64,000 nucleotides of DNA from Chryseobacterium aquifrigidense (GCF_006716485.1 NZ_VFPD01000001.1:1935314-1999313), one strand, 5' to 3'. Positions 27,470 through 36,807 are shown, counted from the stretch's first letter. The notes: generated by a model from the letters alone, not told the origin. Numbers and translations: made by a program.

Positions 27470-27577
27470 CCAGATCTATTTAAAAAAAATAAAACCCAGT
27501 CATTAACTCATAGTAAATCAAAAAATCTCGAACAAAGTAAATAAACTAACATTTTCATTTAAACACCTTTTAATCTT

Positions 27578-27617
27578 GTGCCTGCAGTATAGATTGGGTT
27601 TCCTGCAGGTACTTTTT
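27578..27617 (+). terminator. GTACCTG-family hairpin C
   Basis: GTGCCTGCAG (27578-27587) / CTGCAGGTAC (27603-27612), 10 bp with one G-T pair, then TTTTT. No gene ends just before it. Confidence 0.7.
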
Positions 27618-27697
27618 AAGGGGTTTAATAAAAACAGATAAAGAAAAGTATAATTCTATATTGATAAAAAAACATTTTTAATCATCGTTTGTATTGT

Positions 27698-27737
27698 GTA
27701 CCTGCATAATAAGTGGTTGTTTGCAGGTACCTTTTTT
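27698..27737 (+). terminator. GTACCTG-family hairpin D, 26 bases before the next gene
   Basis: GTACCTGCA (27698-27706) / TGCAGGTAC (27722-27730), 9 bp perfect, then CTTTTTT. It lies just upstream of ATG 27764, so it could act as an attenuator for that gene or end an upstream transcript. Confidence 0.7.
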
Positions 27738-27763
27738 AAATAAGAATCTAAAAAACATATGAT

Positions 27764-28999
27764 ATGATAAAAAAACTACTCTTTCTGATATGTACTGGTT
27801 TTTCAGTCTTATCATTCTGCCAGTCTGATGAGGTACTGTTTATTGGAAACAGTGTCACCTATTTTAATGACATGCCTGAAATTTTCAAAAATATAGCGGC
27901 TTCAAAGGGAAAAAATGTTTCCATAACGACGCATACGCCGGGAGGAACAGGATTTGTGAATCACGTAGATGATCCGTCACTCTATCAGAAAATAAGATCT
28001 AAAAACTATCAATATGTCATCATGCAGCCAGGAACTGCTGAATCTGCCGGCCATTCCTACCCTGTTTCAGTAACCGCTGAACGTGGTCGTAAAATCAGGG
28101 ATTCTATTCGTAAATACAGTCCTTGTTCTAAAATATTTCTGTATGAAATTCCTTATGGAGTACCCTCTGCGAATGAGTACAATACGTATTTTGCATTTCA
28201 GCAGAAAATTAAGGATTCCATTACAAAGATGTCTAATCTGATGCAGGTGGAAATGGTACCTGCCGGTGAATCTGCAAGGCATTACTACAATTCTTCCCAG
28301 GATCTGGCACTTCACGGATCTTATAATGATATTCATCCTGGACCTAAAGGAAGTTATCTTGTGGCAGCTTCTATGTATTCTGCAATTTTTCAGGATCATG
28401 TTTTTCCATCCTCTTTTTATAACGGGCTGCCTCAAAATACTGCAGAAAATTTTCAGACTATTGCAGATCTCGTTTTTTTTGATAATCCGGCGCAATGGAA
28501 CAGCAATACGTTTCATCTTCATTCGGATTTTATAGCAGGAATTAACGGGACGACGGTAAATTTCACCAATCACTCTGCCAATTACACTTCAGTATTATGG
28601 AATTTTGGAGATGGTACCACCGATTCTTCATTGAATCCGGTTCATCAATATATGGTTCCCGGAACTTATACTGTTTCACTTACTGTCAACAAAAACGCCT
28701 GTGCAGAAACTTTCAGTAAAACAATTACGATTGGTTCTCTGGGAACTGCGGATACTAAAATGCCGACTGAACTTATATTTTACCCTAATCCTGTGAAAGA
28801 TTTCTGTTACCTCAAAAGTAAAGAGAAAATGAAAGACATTGTTGTTTATGATATGGCCCAACGCAGGGTTTTTGACAGAAAAAACCTTTACACTCATGAT
28901 ATAAAATTAGATTTTTCAACGTACAGTAAAGGTGCCTATCTGATCAGTATCCTTTATGAAAATGATAACAGGGAAAGCATTAAGGTTTTGGTTAAATAA
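27764..28999 (+). CDS. Secreted SGNH-type hydrolase with PKD domain and T9SS type A sorting domain
   Basis: 411 residues. The signal peptide is at about 1-19. The SGNH fold is indicated by block I FIGNSVT (about 26-32, Ser nucleophile in a GNS context) and by the C-terminal DIHPGPKGSYL (about 189-199) with the Asp-x-His pair. A PKD domain (LWNFGDGTTDSSLNPVHQY) lies at about 280-320, and a type A T9SS sorting domain follows (LIFYPNPVKDFCYL to the end). It is likely an esterase or deacetylase acting on polysaccharide or lipid at the cell surface; the substrate is not readable. Confidence 0.82.
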   Translation: MIKKLLFLICTGFSVLSFCQSDEVLFIGNSVTYFNDMPEIFKNIAASKGKNVSITTHTPGGTGFVNHVDDPSLYQKIRSKNYQYVIMQPGTAESAGHSYPVSVTAERGRKIRDSIRKYSPCSKIFLYEIPYGVPSANEYNTYFAFQQKIKDSITKMSNLMQVEMVPAGESARHYYNSSQDLALHGSYNDIHPGPKGSYLVAASMYSAIFQDHVFPSSFYNGLPQNTAENFQTIADLVFFDNPAQWNSNTFHLHSDFIAGINGTTVNFTNHSANYTSVLWNFGDGTTDSSLNPVHQYMVPGTYTVSLTVNKNACAETFSKTITIGSLGTADTKMPTELIFYPNPVKDFCYLKSKEKMKDIVVYDMAQRRVFDRKNLYTHDIKLDFSTYSKGAYLISILYENDNRESIKVLVK

Positions 29000-29011
29000 T
29001 TGAATAACAAC

Positions 29012-29041
29012 AAAAAGAGAACTCATCTGAGTTCTCTTTTT
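29012..29041. terminator. Bidirectional terminator between the SGNH and alcohol dehydrogenase genes
   Basis: A 13-bp perfect stem AAAAAGAGAACTC / GAGTTCTCTTTTT with loop atct. It lies between convergent gene ends. Confidence 0.88.
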
Positions 29042-29056
29042 TATCGGATCATGAGA

Positions 29057-30223
29057 TTAGCCTGCAACAGCCTCTTCTCTATATACCACCCCTTCGTAGC
29101 AGGCATTATAAATCGCTTTCAATTCCTCTAAAACAGGAACCCTCGGATTGAAACCTGTACAAGGGTCTGCTAAAGCATTGGCTGTGATATAATCAAGATT
29201 CTTATCCCAGTCTTCTCTTGAAATTCCGAAATCTTTGATCGCCGACTGATTATTGACTTCAGAACGTAATGTTTCAATAGCCTGGGCCAGGTCTTCAGTA
29301 GTTTGCTTCCCGATTACTCTTGCCAGATCAGGATAACGTTCTGTAGCCAGCGCATTGTAACGGATCACATTCGGAAGAAAAATAGCGTTTGAAGCTCCGT
29401 GAGGAATTCCATACAGCGCTCCTACCTGATGAGAAAGAGAGTGAACAATGCCCAGCCATGCGTTGTTGAAGGCTAAACCAGCCATAAATGATGCGTCATG
29501 CATATTCTGACGGGCCTGAATATTATCTGGATTTTCTACAGCTTCTTTAAGGTTATCAAAAACAATCTCTAAACCACCTTTAGATAAGGCATCTGCGATA
29601 TTATTATCAATATTTGAAACATAGGCCTCTACACAATGTGTCAGTGCATCAAGTCCTGTATTGGAAGTTACATGTGCTGGCATTGAAGCACAGATTTCTC
29701 CGTCAATAATAGCAATATCCGGTGTCAGTTCGTAAGAAACAACAGGATATTTTACCCCTTTCTCTCTATCGGTAATCACCGCCAGCCCTGTAGTTTCAGT
29801 TCCTGTTCCACTGGTAGAAGGAATCGCAATAAATTGGGCTTTATTTCTTAACACCGGAACTGTGAAAGGTTTGATTAAAGCATCAAATTCTACTTCTGGA
29901 TATTCGTAAAATACCCACATAATCTTTGCTGCATCGATGGCAGAACATCCACCTAAACCGATAATCCAGTCAGGCTGAAAAGTATTCATTATTTCCGCAC
30001 CTTTCAGACATGTTGCTGATGAAGGGTCTTCTTCTACCCCTTCGAAAATCTGTGTTTCGATTCCTGCTTCATTAAGATACGCTACCGCTTTGTCAAGGGT
30101 TCCGCTGTTTCTCATAGAACTTCCACCTGTTACAATAACAGCTTTTTTTCCTTTGATATTTTTTAATTCATCAAGACTTCCCGCACCATGGAAGACTTCA
30201 CCTGCAATAAATAATTTGCTCAT
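29057..30223 (-). CDS. Iron-containing alcohol dehydrogenase
   Basis: 388 residues from ATG 30223 (MSKLFIAGEVFHGAGSLDEL). The longer frame to 30283 lacks family support. This is a group III alcohol dehydrogenase (FucO/YqhD/AdhB type) using NAD(P). It shows the dinucleotide segment GGSSMRNSG, the loop GGCSAIDAAK, STSGTGTE, and the metal ligands in THCVEAYVS and HSLSHQVGALYGIPHG. The physiological substrate is probably an alcohol or aldehyde. It lies 66 bases downstream of an AraC-type regulator on the same strand, which is likely its activator. Confidence 0.93.
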   Translation of the reverse strand: MSKLFIAGEVFHGAGSLDELKNIKGKKAVIVTGGSSMRNSGTLDKAVAYLNEAGIETQIFEGVEEDPSSATCLKGAEIMNTFQPDWIIGLGGCSAIDAAKIMWVFYEYPEVEFDALIKPFTVPVLRNKAQFIAIPSTSGTGTETTGLAVITDREKGVKYPVVSYELTPDIAIIDGEICASMPAHVTSNTGLDALTHCVEAYVSNIDNNIADALSKGGLEIVFDNLKEAVENPDNIQARQNMHDASFMAGLAFNNAWLGIVHSLSHQVGALYGIPHGASNAIFLPNVIRYNALATERYPDLARVIGKQTTEDLAQAIETLRSEVNNQSAIKDFGISREDWDKNLDYITANALADPCTGFNPRVPVLEELKAIYNACYEGVVYREEAVAG

Positions 30224-30289
30224 TTTCTTATCTGATTTTAATGATACAAAATTAGACAAGCCTTCATGAGCTCTGTTATACAAACGGGA

Positions 30290-31165
30290 CTACGCGTTAT
30301 ACATTTGCGCCAGTTCCTGCTGAAGTTCGGTAGGAGTTTCTTTGAGTTTTGCTTTTACAAATTTATTGAGGGCTGAGGGAGAATTAAATCCCAGATCAAA
30401 AGCAATTTCCTTATGAGAAAGGTCAGAAAACATCAGCTGGCGTTTAATTTCTGTTAAAATACGGTTATGTATGGCCTGAATGGCTGTCTCTCCACAATGC
30501 TTTTTGGTGACAGAGTTTAATTTTTTTGGGGTAATAGCCAATTCCTCTGCATAATACTGAACGGTTCGGTAGTGTTTGTAATGCTCGTTTAACAGCTTTT
30601 TAAATCTTACATATACAGGCTGGTCTGCAGTTTTTTCATGCAAAACCGGATGCAGCCCGTGAATAGATTCAATGAGTCCCAGAAGAATAATTTTAATATA
30701 AAATCTCGCCTGTTCTTTTTTGATCAGTGTTGGCTGTTCGTAAATCTCTTTAATGATGAAAGTGTTATGTAAACTTTGTTCAAAGTCTTCACGGGAAAGC
30801 ACCGTACAATTCAGGTGTGTGGAAAGATTGACGTTATAGGTACTCAGTTCATTTTTCAAAATGTCAGAACAAAACAGGATCTCCTCAAACAGAATAATCT
30901 TTCCTGTGAGATCTTCGCTTGAATCTGCCACAAAGTGGACCTGTTCCGGAAATATAACAGATATTTTTCCAGCTTTCATCCCATGCATTTTATCTTCAAT
31001 ACAAACCTGCAGTTTTCCCTGTTCTACAATAAAAATACAAAAATGGTCTTTTTTGTGAGGTTGTGCATATAGATCCAAATGATCTTTATTCAAATCAAAA
31101 ACCCGGAAAGACAGATTTTTATCTTCCTGCTTCTGAATATTTTTTTTAATCTCCAGTTTCTTCAT
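30290..31165 (-). CDS. AraC family transcriptional regulator
   Basis: 291 residues from ATG 31165 (MKKLEIKKN); an ATG five codons earlier (31180) is also possible. The N-terminal cupin-like sensing domain (FCIFIVEQGKLQVCIEDKMHGMKAGKISVIFPEQVHF) is followed by a C-terminal pair of AraC helix-turn-helices (YYAEELAITPKKLNSVTKKHCG, then SHKEIAFDLGFNSPSALNKFVKAKL). It is upstream of and co-directional with the iron-type alcohol dehydrogenase, so a regulator-enzyme pair responding to aldehyde or alcohol is a fair inference. Confidence 0.9.
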   Translation of the reverse strand: MKKLEIKKNIQKQEDKNLSFRVFDLNKDHLDLYAQPHKKDHFCIFIVEQGKLQVCIEDKMHGMKAGKISVIFPEQVHFVADSSEDLTGKIILFEEILFCSDILKNELSTYNVNLSTHLNCTVLSREDFEQSLHNTFIIKEIYEQPTLIKKEQARFYIKIILLGLIESIHGLHPVLHEKTADQPVYVRFKKLLNEHYKHYRTVQYYAEELAITPKKLNSVTKKHCGETAIQAIHNRILTEIKRQLMFSDLSHKEIAFDLGFNSPSALNKFVKAKLKETPTELQQELAQMYNA

Positions 31166-31326
31166 AGTTCCTTTTACCACGGCAAATTTAGGATTAAAAA
31201 AAGTTATTCGCTATTAATATTGACTTGTCAGCCTAATAATAGTGATTGGTTCAAAAGCTGTATTTCCCCTCTATCACAAGGCTGACAAGAATATTTGTAT
31301 ATTTTTTAAAATATTAATACAAAAAG

Positions 31327-31358
31327 TTTGCTTTTATGACCAATCGGTCATATATTTG
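31327..31358 (+). promoter_or_regulatory. Promoter with TetR operator before the TetR gene at 31379
   Basis: -33 TTTG (31327-31330), 20 bases, then -7 TATATTTG (31351-31358), an excellent Bacteroidota promoter. The inverted repeat ATGACC-aatc-GGTCAT (31336-31351) fills the spacer, which fits repression by blocking polymerase. Confidence 0.85.
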
Positions 31359-31378
31359 CATCATTATTTACTATCATT

Positions 31379-31966
31379 ATGGCCAAAGGGGAAGAAACCA
31401 GACAGTTCATTATAGAAAAAGCAGCTCCAATTTTTAATACAAAGGGGATTGCAGCTACTTCTATGAGCGATATTATGGAGGCCACCAAGTTGTCTAAAGG
31501 CAGTATGTATGTTCATTTTGAAAATAAGGAAGTACTTGCCTGTGCTGCTGTTGAGCATAATATGCAAATGCTGAGTGATCAACTTCAAAAAACTTTAAGC
31601 AGATTCAAAACTTCCAGGGAACAGTTATTCGCCTATATTGATTTTTTTAGTGATCCCAATCATCCACCTGTAGTTGGCGGTTGTCCCCTGTTAAACTTTG
31701 GAACAGAAGCTGATGATACCAATCCAGTCGTTAAAGGAAAGGTAAACCATGGAATAAAGCAGGGAGAAAAATTAATTTGCGGTATTATAGAAAAAGGAAT
31801 TGCCAATAAAGAATTCAGAGCGGAATGGGATGCGGAAGGTTTTGCAACAGTTTTGTTTGCCATGCTTGAGGGTGGACACTTAATGTCAAGAATGGCTGGT
31901 AATAACGATAAAATGGTAACTATTGTCAATTATCTTAAAAAAACGATCGAGGAAAATACAGTGTAA
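31379..31966 (+). CDS. TetR/AcrR family repressor of the SDR gene
   Basis: 195 residues. The N-terminal HTH (AATSMSDIMEATKLSKGSMYVHFENKEVL, about 24-52) is of the YcdC/AcrR type common in electrophile or solvent stress regulators, with a C-terminal ligand domain containing CPLLNFG. Its own promoter carries ATGACC-N4-GGTCAT, and the same 16-bp repeat stands between its stop and the next gene (31983-31998). This indicates autoregulation and control of the SDR gene. It is not related to the two repressors at 4116-6093 beyond the fold. Confidence 0.92.
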   Translation: MAKGEETRQFIIEKAAPIFNTKGIAATSMSDIMEATKLSKGSMYVHFENKEVLACAAVEHNMQMLSDQLQKTLSRFKTSREQLFAYIDFFSDPNHPPVVGGCPLLNFGTEADDTNPVVKGKVNHGIKQGEKLICGIIEKGIANKEFRAEWDAEGFATVLFAMLEGGHLMSRMAGNNDKMVTIVNYLKKTIEENTV

Positions 31967-31982
31967 TTTTTTTATCCAAAAT

Positions 31983-31998
31983 ATGACCGATCGGTCAT
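31983..31998. promoter_or_regulatory. Second operator of the same TetR repressor
   Basis: ATGACCGATCGGTCAT, a perfect 16-base palindrome with the same half-sites as the one at 31336-31351. It lies 58 bases before the SDR start. Confidence 0.85.
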
Positions 31999-32056
31999 TT
32001 ATGTATACAATAATTCTTTATAAAAATATAATCATAACAATTTAAAAAACAGAACA

Positions 32057-32863
32057 ATGTCAAAAACAGTTTTAATTACAGGTGCATCAAAAGGTTTCGG
32101 AAAATCATGGGCTGAAGCTTTTTTAGCAAAAGGATACAATGTGGCAGCAACAGCCAGAAATGTAGAAACACTTCATGATTTAAAAGAAAAATATGGAGAT
32201 TCTGTACTGCCTTTAACTCTAGATGTAGATAAAAGAGAAGAATCATTAGCTGTTGTTCAGAAAGTACATCAGCACTTCGGCAGCATTGATATCCTGATCA
32301 ATAACGCAGGATATGCATTAACAGGCGCAGTGGAAGAAACCAATGAACAGGAAGCAAGAGCACAGTTTGAAACGAATTTCTTTGGAACTTTATGGCTTAC
32401 ACAGGCAGTGCTTCCTGTTATGAGAGAGCAGAAAAGCGGTCATATTATTCAGGTTTCTTCTATTTTGGGATTAGCTACTTTACCTACCATGGGACTTTAT
32501 AATGCGTCTAAGTTTGCATTGGAAGGATTAAGCGAAACGTTAGCAACGGAAGTAAAAGGATTCGGAATCAATGTAACTTTGGTAGAGCCTAACGGCTATG
32601 CTTCCAATATCTGGCATACAGGAATTAATACCCAAAGCAATCCGGTATACGATGGTGTTAAAAAGGCTTTCTCTGAATCTGAAACATCTTTTGGAAATGT
32701 AGAAGCTACTGCTCCTGCACTGATAAAGTTAGCAGAAACTGAAAATCCTCCACTGCGTTTATTGCTTGGAAAAGTAGCACTTCCGTTTGTAAAACAGAAT
32801 TACGAACAGCGTCTAAAAGTCTGGGAAGAATGGAATGATGTATCCGTAGAAGCTCACGGATAA
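32057..32863 (+). CDS. Short-chain dehydrogenase/reductase
   Basis: 268 residues, classical SDR fold. The NAD(P)-binding motif is TGASKGFG (about 8-15), followed by NNAG (about 87-90) and the catalytic Ser in QVSS with YNASK (Tyr about 148, Lys about 152). The substrate is not readable. It is controlled, by inference from the palindrome at 31983, by the TetR protein encoded just upstream. The surrounding epoxide hydrolase and OsmC genes point to handling of reactive organic compounds. Confidence 0.93.
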   Translation: MSKTVLITGASKGFGKSWAEAFLAKGYNVAATARNVETLHDLKEKYGDSVLPLTLDVDKREESLAVVQKVHQHFGSIDILINNAGYALTGAVEETNEQEARAQFETNFFGTLWLTQAVLPVMREQKSGHIIQVSSILGLATLPTMGLYNASKFALEGLSETLATEVKGFGINVTLVEPNGYASNIWHTGINTQSNPVYDGVKKAFSESETSFGNVEATAPALIKLAETENPPLRLLLGKVALPFVKQNYEQRLKVWEEWNDVSVEAHG

Positions 32864-32882
32864 TTTCCCCAAAATGCATTAT

Positions 32883-32925
32883 AAAATAAGCTCCGTCTCT
32901 GTCAGAACGGAGCTTATTTTATTTT
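32883..32925. terminator. Terminator after the SDR gene
   Basis: A 14-bp perfect stem AAAATAAGCTCCGT / ACGGAGCTTATTTT with a 10-base loop, then ATTTTT. Confidence 0.88.
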
Positions 32926-33090
32926 TCATGCTTCATCCCCGTATCGTTTTCCTTTTCACCAGCTGCAATGTCTGTTTCGCTGTGAAATATGACTAATTGA
33001 ACAAGTTATTGATTTCTAAGCCTCTTTTCAGGACATAATTTTGTCTCATCAAAAAAGAAAAACAGATTTAAAATCTAATACAGCAAAGCA

Positions 33091-34389
33091 ATGAAAACAA
33101 CAATTTCAACAATTCTTTTAGCAGCAACTTTTATCTTAGGTACGCCTGCTATTTCTAAGGCACAAAAAAATGATACTGCTACTCTATTATCAAAAAATGA
33201 TACCAGTATCCGTCCTTTTCACATCAATATTCCGCAATCTCAGCTGGATGATCTTAAAAAACGTATTTCCGAAACCCGATTCCCGGATAAAGAGACGGTG
33301 AAAGATGCTTCCCAGGGAATTCAGCTTGAACAGTTAAAAGAACTGATCACCTACTGGGGCAACGGTTACGACTGGAGAAAAGTAGAAAATAAACTGAATG
33401 CGCTTCCCCAATTTGTAACAAAAATTGACGGACTTGATATCCAGTTCATCCACGTACGTTCAAAAGAGTCCAATGCAATGCCGGTGATCCTCACGCATGG
33501 CTGGCCGGGATCTCCACTGGAGCTTATCAATGCTATAGATCCTTTGACAGATCCTGTAAAATACGGAGGGAAAGCAAGTGATGCCTTTGATGTGATTATA
33601 CCGGCAATTCCCGGATATGGTTTTTCAGAAATTCCAACGGAAACAGGCTGGAATCCGGACCGCGTGGCCCGTGCATGGGATGTATTGATGAAAAGACTCG
33701 GCTACAAAAAATATGTTTCTGAAGGGGGTGACCACGGCTCCGTTATTTCTGATGCATTGGCTAAACAAGCTCCCTCAGGCCTTTTGGGAATTCACCTGAC
33801 GATGCCGGCTACCATTCCTGCTGAACTTGTAAAGCCCATCAATGCCGGTGACCCTGCCCCATCAGGGCTTTCTGCATCAGAAGCAAAAGCATACAATGCA
33901 ATGAGTACATTCTTTGGAAGAAATGCAGCCTACGGAGGAATGATGGTGACACGCCCACAAACAACAGGATATTTACTTTCTGATTCTCCAACAGCTTTAG
34001 CAGCATTCCTTTACGAAAAAATTGCAGAATGGAGTGAAAGTGATCTTCATCCTGAGAATGTCATTGGCCGTGATGCTATCCTCGATGACATTACTCTTTA
34101 CTGGCTAACCAATACGGGAGCATCTTCTTCCCGCTTCTACTGGGAAAATAACAAAAATAATTTCAGTGCCGAGGCACAGAAAACGAAAGACATTAAAGTT
34201 CCTGTAGCTATTTCGGTATTCCCTCACGAAATTTATCAGGCTCCGGAAAGCTGGTCAAAACAAGCTTATCCTACTTTATATTATTACCATAAAGCTTCCA
34301 AAGGCGGACATTTTGCAGCATGGGAGCAGCCACAAGTCTTTACGGAAGAGCTAAGAGCCGCTTTCAAAGATTTAAGAAAAAAACTTTAA
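33091..34389 (+). CDS. Exported epoxide hydrolase-like alpha/beta hydrolase
   Basis: 432 residues. An N-terminal signal peptide (about 1-24) is followed by an epoxide-hydrolase N-terminal domain (about 40-150). The oxyanion motif HGWPGSP lies near 136-142, the nucleophile Asp is in GGDHGS near 214, and the late catalytic His is in GGHFAAWEQP near 407. This matches the microsomal/juvenile-hormone type of epoxide hydrolase. The leader suggests a periplasmic location. It is followed at 47 bases by an OsmC-type gene, which supports a detoxification role. Confidence 0.9.
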   Translation: MKTTISTILLAATFILGTPAISKAQKNDTATLLSKNDTSIRPFHINIPQSQLDDLKKRISETRFPDKETVKDASQGIQLEQLKELITYWGNGYDWRKVENKLNALPQFVTKIDGLDIQFIHVRSKESNAMPVILTHGWPGSPLELINAIDPLTDPVKYGGKASDAFDVIIPAIPGYGFSEIPTETGWNPDRVARAWDVLMKRLGYKKYVSEGGDHGSVISDALAKQAPSGLLGIHLTMPATIPAELVKPINAGDPAPSGLSASEAKAYNAMSTFFGRNAAYGGMMVTRPQTTGYLLSDSPTALAAFLYEKIAEWSESDLHPENVIGRDAILDDITLYWLTNTGASSSRFYWENNKNNFSAEAQKTKDIKVPVAISVFPHEIYQAPESWSKQAYPTLYYYHKASKGGHFAAWEQPQVFTEELRAAFKDLRKKL

Positions 34390-34435
34390 TCATAACTATC
34401 AATCAACAATATCGTTTAATTTAAATAATAAAAAT

Positions 34436-34894
34436 ATGGAACTAAGTACCATTCAGGAAGTAGAAAATACAACAGTAGTTAACATCAATAAAGTGTTGTA
34501 TTCCGGTAATGTCGTTGTAACCGGAGGTCGTAACGGCGAAGCAAAAAGCAGTGACGGAAAGTTGGATATTGAATTAACTTCTCCCGGTTCAAAAGGAAAC
34601 GGAACCAATCCGGAACAGCTATTGGCGGCAGGATGGTCGGCTTGTTTTATTGGAGCTATGCATCTGGCTTCTGCAAAAATTGGGATTACTCTTCCTGCAG
34701 GCCTATCTGTCAATACCTCTGTGGACCTTGCTACCAATGATGATGGATTTTTCCTGCAGGCTCACCTGCAGATTCTTTTACCCGGTTTAGCAATAGACCA
34801 AGCAAGAAAAGTTGTAGAGACAGCTCATGCAACATGTCCTTATTCAAAAGCAACCCGTGGAAATATCAATGTAAAGATCGATGTAGTAGTTTAA
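34436..34894 (+). CDS. OsmC/Ohr family peroxide-reducing protein
   Basis: 152 residues. Members reduce organic hydroperoxides using two cysteines. Both are present: Cys near 69 in GWSACFIGA and Cys near 133 in HATCPYSKATRGN. The N-terminal extension (about 15 residues) is short and without a leader, so the protein is cytoplasmic. The layout fits Ohr (organic hydroperoxide resistance) better than OsmC. It is likely co-transcribed with the epoxide hydrolase gene. Confidence 0.92.
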   Translation: MELSTIQEVENTTVVNINKVLYSGNVVVTGGRNGEAKSSDGKLDIELTSPGSKGNGTNPEQLLAAGWSACFIGAMHLASAKIGITLPAGLSVNTSVDLATNDDGFFLQAHLQILLPGLAIDQARKVVETAHATCPYSKATRGNINVKIDVVV

Positions 34895-34923
34895 TTTTCA
34901 CAATGTTTAGCCCATTTTGACGA

Positions 34924-34960
34924 AAACCTTCCCTGCTAAAGCAAGGAAGGTTTCTATTTG
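34924..34960. terminator. Terminator after the Ohr gene
   Basis: AAACCTTCCCTGC / GCAAGGAAGGTTT, 13 bp with one mismatch and a 4-base loop, then CTATTTG. It lies between convergent genes. Confidence 0.7.
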
Positions 34961-35007
34961 TTTAAATCTGTCTGAAAAAGATATTCCGGATATAAAAGTC
35001 TGTTATA

Positions 35008-36807
35008 TTAATTTCCAAAATTGACAAAATGAGGAACATCCGTAGCAAAGCTGTTCAGTGGTAAAAGATTATTTCTGTTACTGTTAAAGTCAAAAACAGA
35101 ATTATTATCAAAAGGAACACGTGGATAATACATAAAAGAAATCTGAATCCTGTTGAAAACCAGATAGGGATTATTAATTAAAACACCTATTCCGATTTTT
35201 GCATTGGCTTTGGTTTTCAATAATTTATCATCAGGCATTCCCAGCCAGCCCACTGCGGTAGTCAAATACGGACTGAAATGGAAATTCTTCCAGGTTTTAT
35301 TAATAAACAATTGAAGCTGATACCTCAACACTATTTTTTTTGTTCCGATATAATCCGAATTATAAACAGGAAATTCATCTGCAGAAGAAAGGTTGATCCT
35401 ATCCTTATACGAGTAATTATGCTGTGGATTTCCCAATGCTAATGTTGGAGAGAAAAAATGTCTTACTTTGGCAAATTTCCAGTCCATCAGGTTGGTAAAA
35501 TACGTTCCGTCAAAGCGAAAAGATTCCCTGTTCTGGCTGTCTTCATTAAAAAACCTTCCAAACTGTGCTTTCACAGTGAAATATCCCAGTTTTGTAAAAC
35601 GTCCGTAAGATGCAGAAATCCCCACATACGGATTTACTTCTTTATTTCTTGATAAACTTCCTGCAATGATGTTTACAGAATTACCATACGCAATATCCTC
35701 CGGCAAATCATACTGGAATATATTCTTCTGAACCGAGAAGTATCTCTGAATAAACCCAACAGACATCAGAAAACTGTTATAAGAACTGAAATATTTATAT
35801 TGATCAATTCCTGGACTGTCTTTGTACTGATAGTTTTGAAATCTTCCTATTATGGCAATATTACTGGATACCTTTTCACTGGGATCAGATGACACCGGGA
35901 TCTGATAACCACCCCATAAATCTTCACTGTACACCTTGATCTGAACTTCCGGAAACGGAGTATCCGTATTTATCGGCAATAAAACTTTCCGCATAAAATA
36001 TTCGAATGTAAAACCACCTGCCCATTTCGTTAAAGGTGAGAAAAAATCTCTTCTGAGGCTGAAATTAATCCTTTCATTTCTTGAAAAGTCCCGTTCTCCA
36101 AGGATCTGGGCATTGATATAGGTACCAAAAAGATTATGGGTGGTATAGCTTCCTAACAGATAGTCCTGCTTTTCTTTGGAATCGTTTCTGTAGAGGAAGT
36201 CCAGGGTGTGGCCCAGTCCCAGCACATTCTCTTCAGTCACGCCAAGGCCAATTTTGCTTCCGGAATAACTGATTCTCGGCTTCAGACTCCAGGAATCAAG
36301 AACTTTTACCACAACATCTATAGAATCTTTGCTGGAAGTGCTGTCTGAAACACTGATATTAACTCTGTTTATAAAAGGCATCGCTCTTAGCAGACGTTCA
36401 GATTCATAGAGCTTTTGGGCGTTGTATTCTTCTCCTTCTTCAAAAAGTAAAAAATTATTAACGGTCGATCTTCTGGTACTGGAATGAAGGTGATCCTTTA
36501 TCCAATCATACCATTTGCCTATTTCCTTACTGTCTTTAGAGCCATATCCAAAAGGGTCAATGGTCTCTATCCTGATATTTCTGATAATTTTTTTATCATA
36601 AGTTTTCTGCGAAAGTTTTTCAGTACTGGACTTCACGGAAGTAGAATCCGGCTCTCTACGAAATATAAAGCGGTGGATGAATTTGGTAACTTTTCTTTTG
36701 TCCGAAAATTCTTCTATCTTATAATAAAGTGAATCTTTCTTCTCCTGTGCATTTAAAAAGAAAAAACCACTTAAAAGGAAAATCAGAGTTAGAGTCGTTC
36801 TAGTCAT
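35008..36807 (-). CDS. BamA/TamA-like outer membrane beta-barrel protein
   Basis: 599 residues with a signal peptide (MTRTTLTLIFLLSGFFFLNAQ). Residues about 75-165 look like POTRA-type repeats (IRIETIDPFGY, then FLLFEEGEEYNAQKLYESERLLRAMPFINRVNISV). The rest alternates polar and hydrophobic residues as in a surface-antigen barrel, and the end closes with aromatic residues (HFVNFGN). It is shorter than true BamA and lacks its five POTRA domains, so it is probably an accessory member involved in outer-membrane insertion or lipid handling. It stands alone on the minus strand. Confidence 0.75.
   Translation of the reverse strand: MTRTTLTLIFLLSGFFFLNAQEKKDSLYYKIEEFSDKRKVTKFIHRFIFRREPDSTSVKSSTEKLSQKTYDKKIIRNIRIETIDPFGYGSKDSKEIGKWYDWIKDHLHSSTRRSTVNNFLLFEEGEEYNAQKLYESERLLRAMPFINRVNISVSDSTSSKDSIDVVVKVLDSWSLKPRISYSGSKIGLGVTEENVLGLGHTLDFLYRNDSKEKQDYLLGSYTTHNLFGTYINAQILGERDFSRNERINFSLRRDFFSPLTKWAGGFTFEYFMRKVLLPINTDTPFPEVQIKVYSEDLWGGYQIPVSSDPSEKVSSNIAIIGRFQNYQYKDSPGIDQYKYFSSYNSFLMSVGFIQRYFSVQKNIFQYDLPEDIAYGNSVNIIAGSLSRNKEVNPYVGISASYGRFTKLGYFTVKAQFGRFFNEDSQNRESFRFDGTYFTNLMDWKFAKVRHFFSPTLALGNPQHNYSYKDRINLSSADEFPVYNSDYIGTKKIVLRYQLQLFINKTWKNFHFSPYLTTAVGWLGMPDDKLLKTKANAKIGIGVLINNPYLVFNRIQISFMYYPRVPFDNNSVFDFNSNRNNLLPLNSFATDVPHFVNFGN

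Noticed and set aside
27432-27737. The three GTACCTGC hairpins as a CRISPR array
   Set aside because: The repeat is a hairpin with T-tract of variable arm sequence, and the spacing is irregular (about 120-145 bases) with no cas genes.
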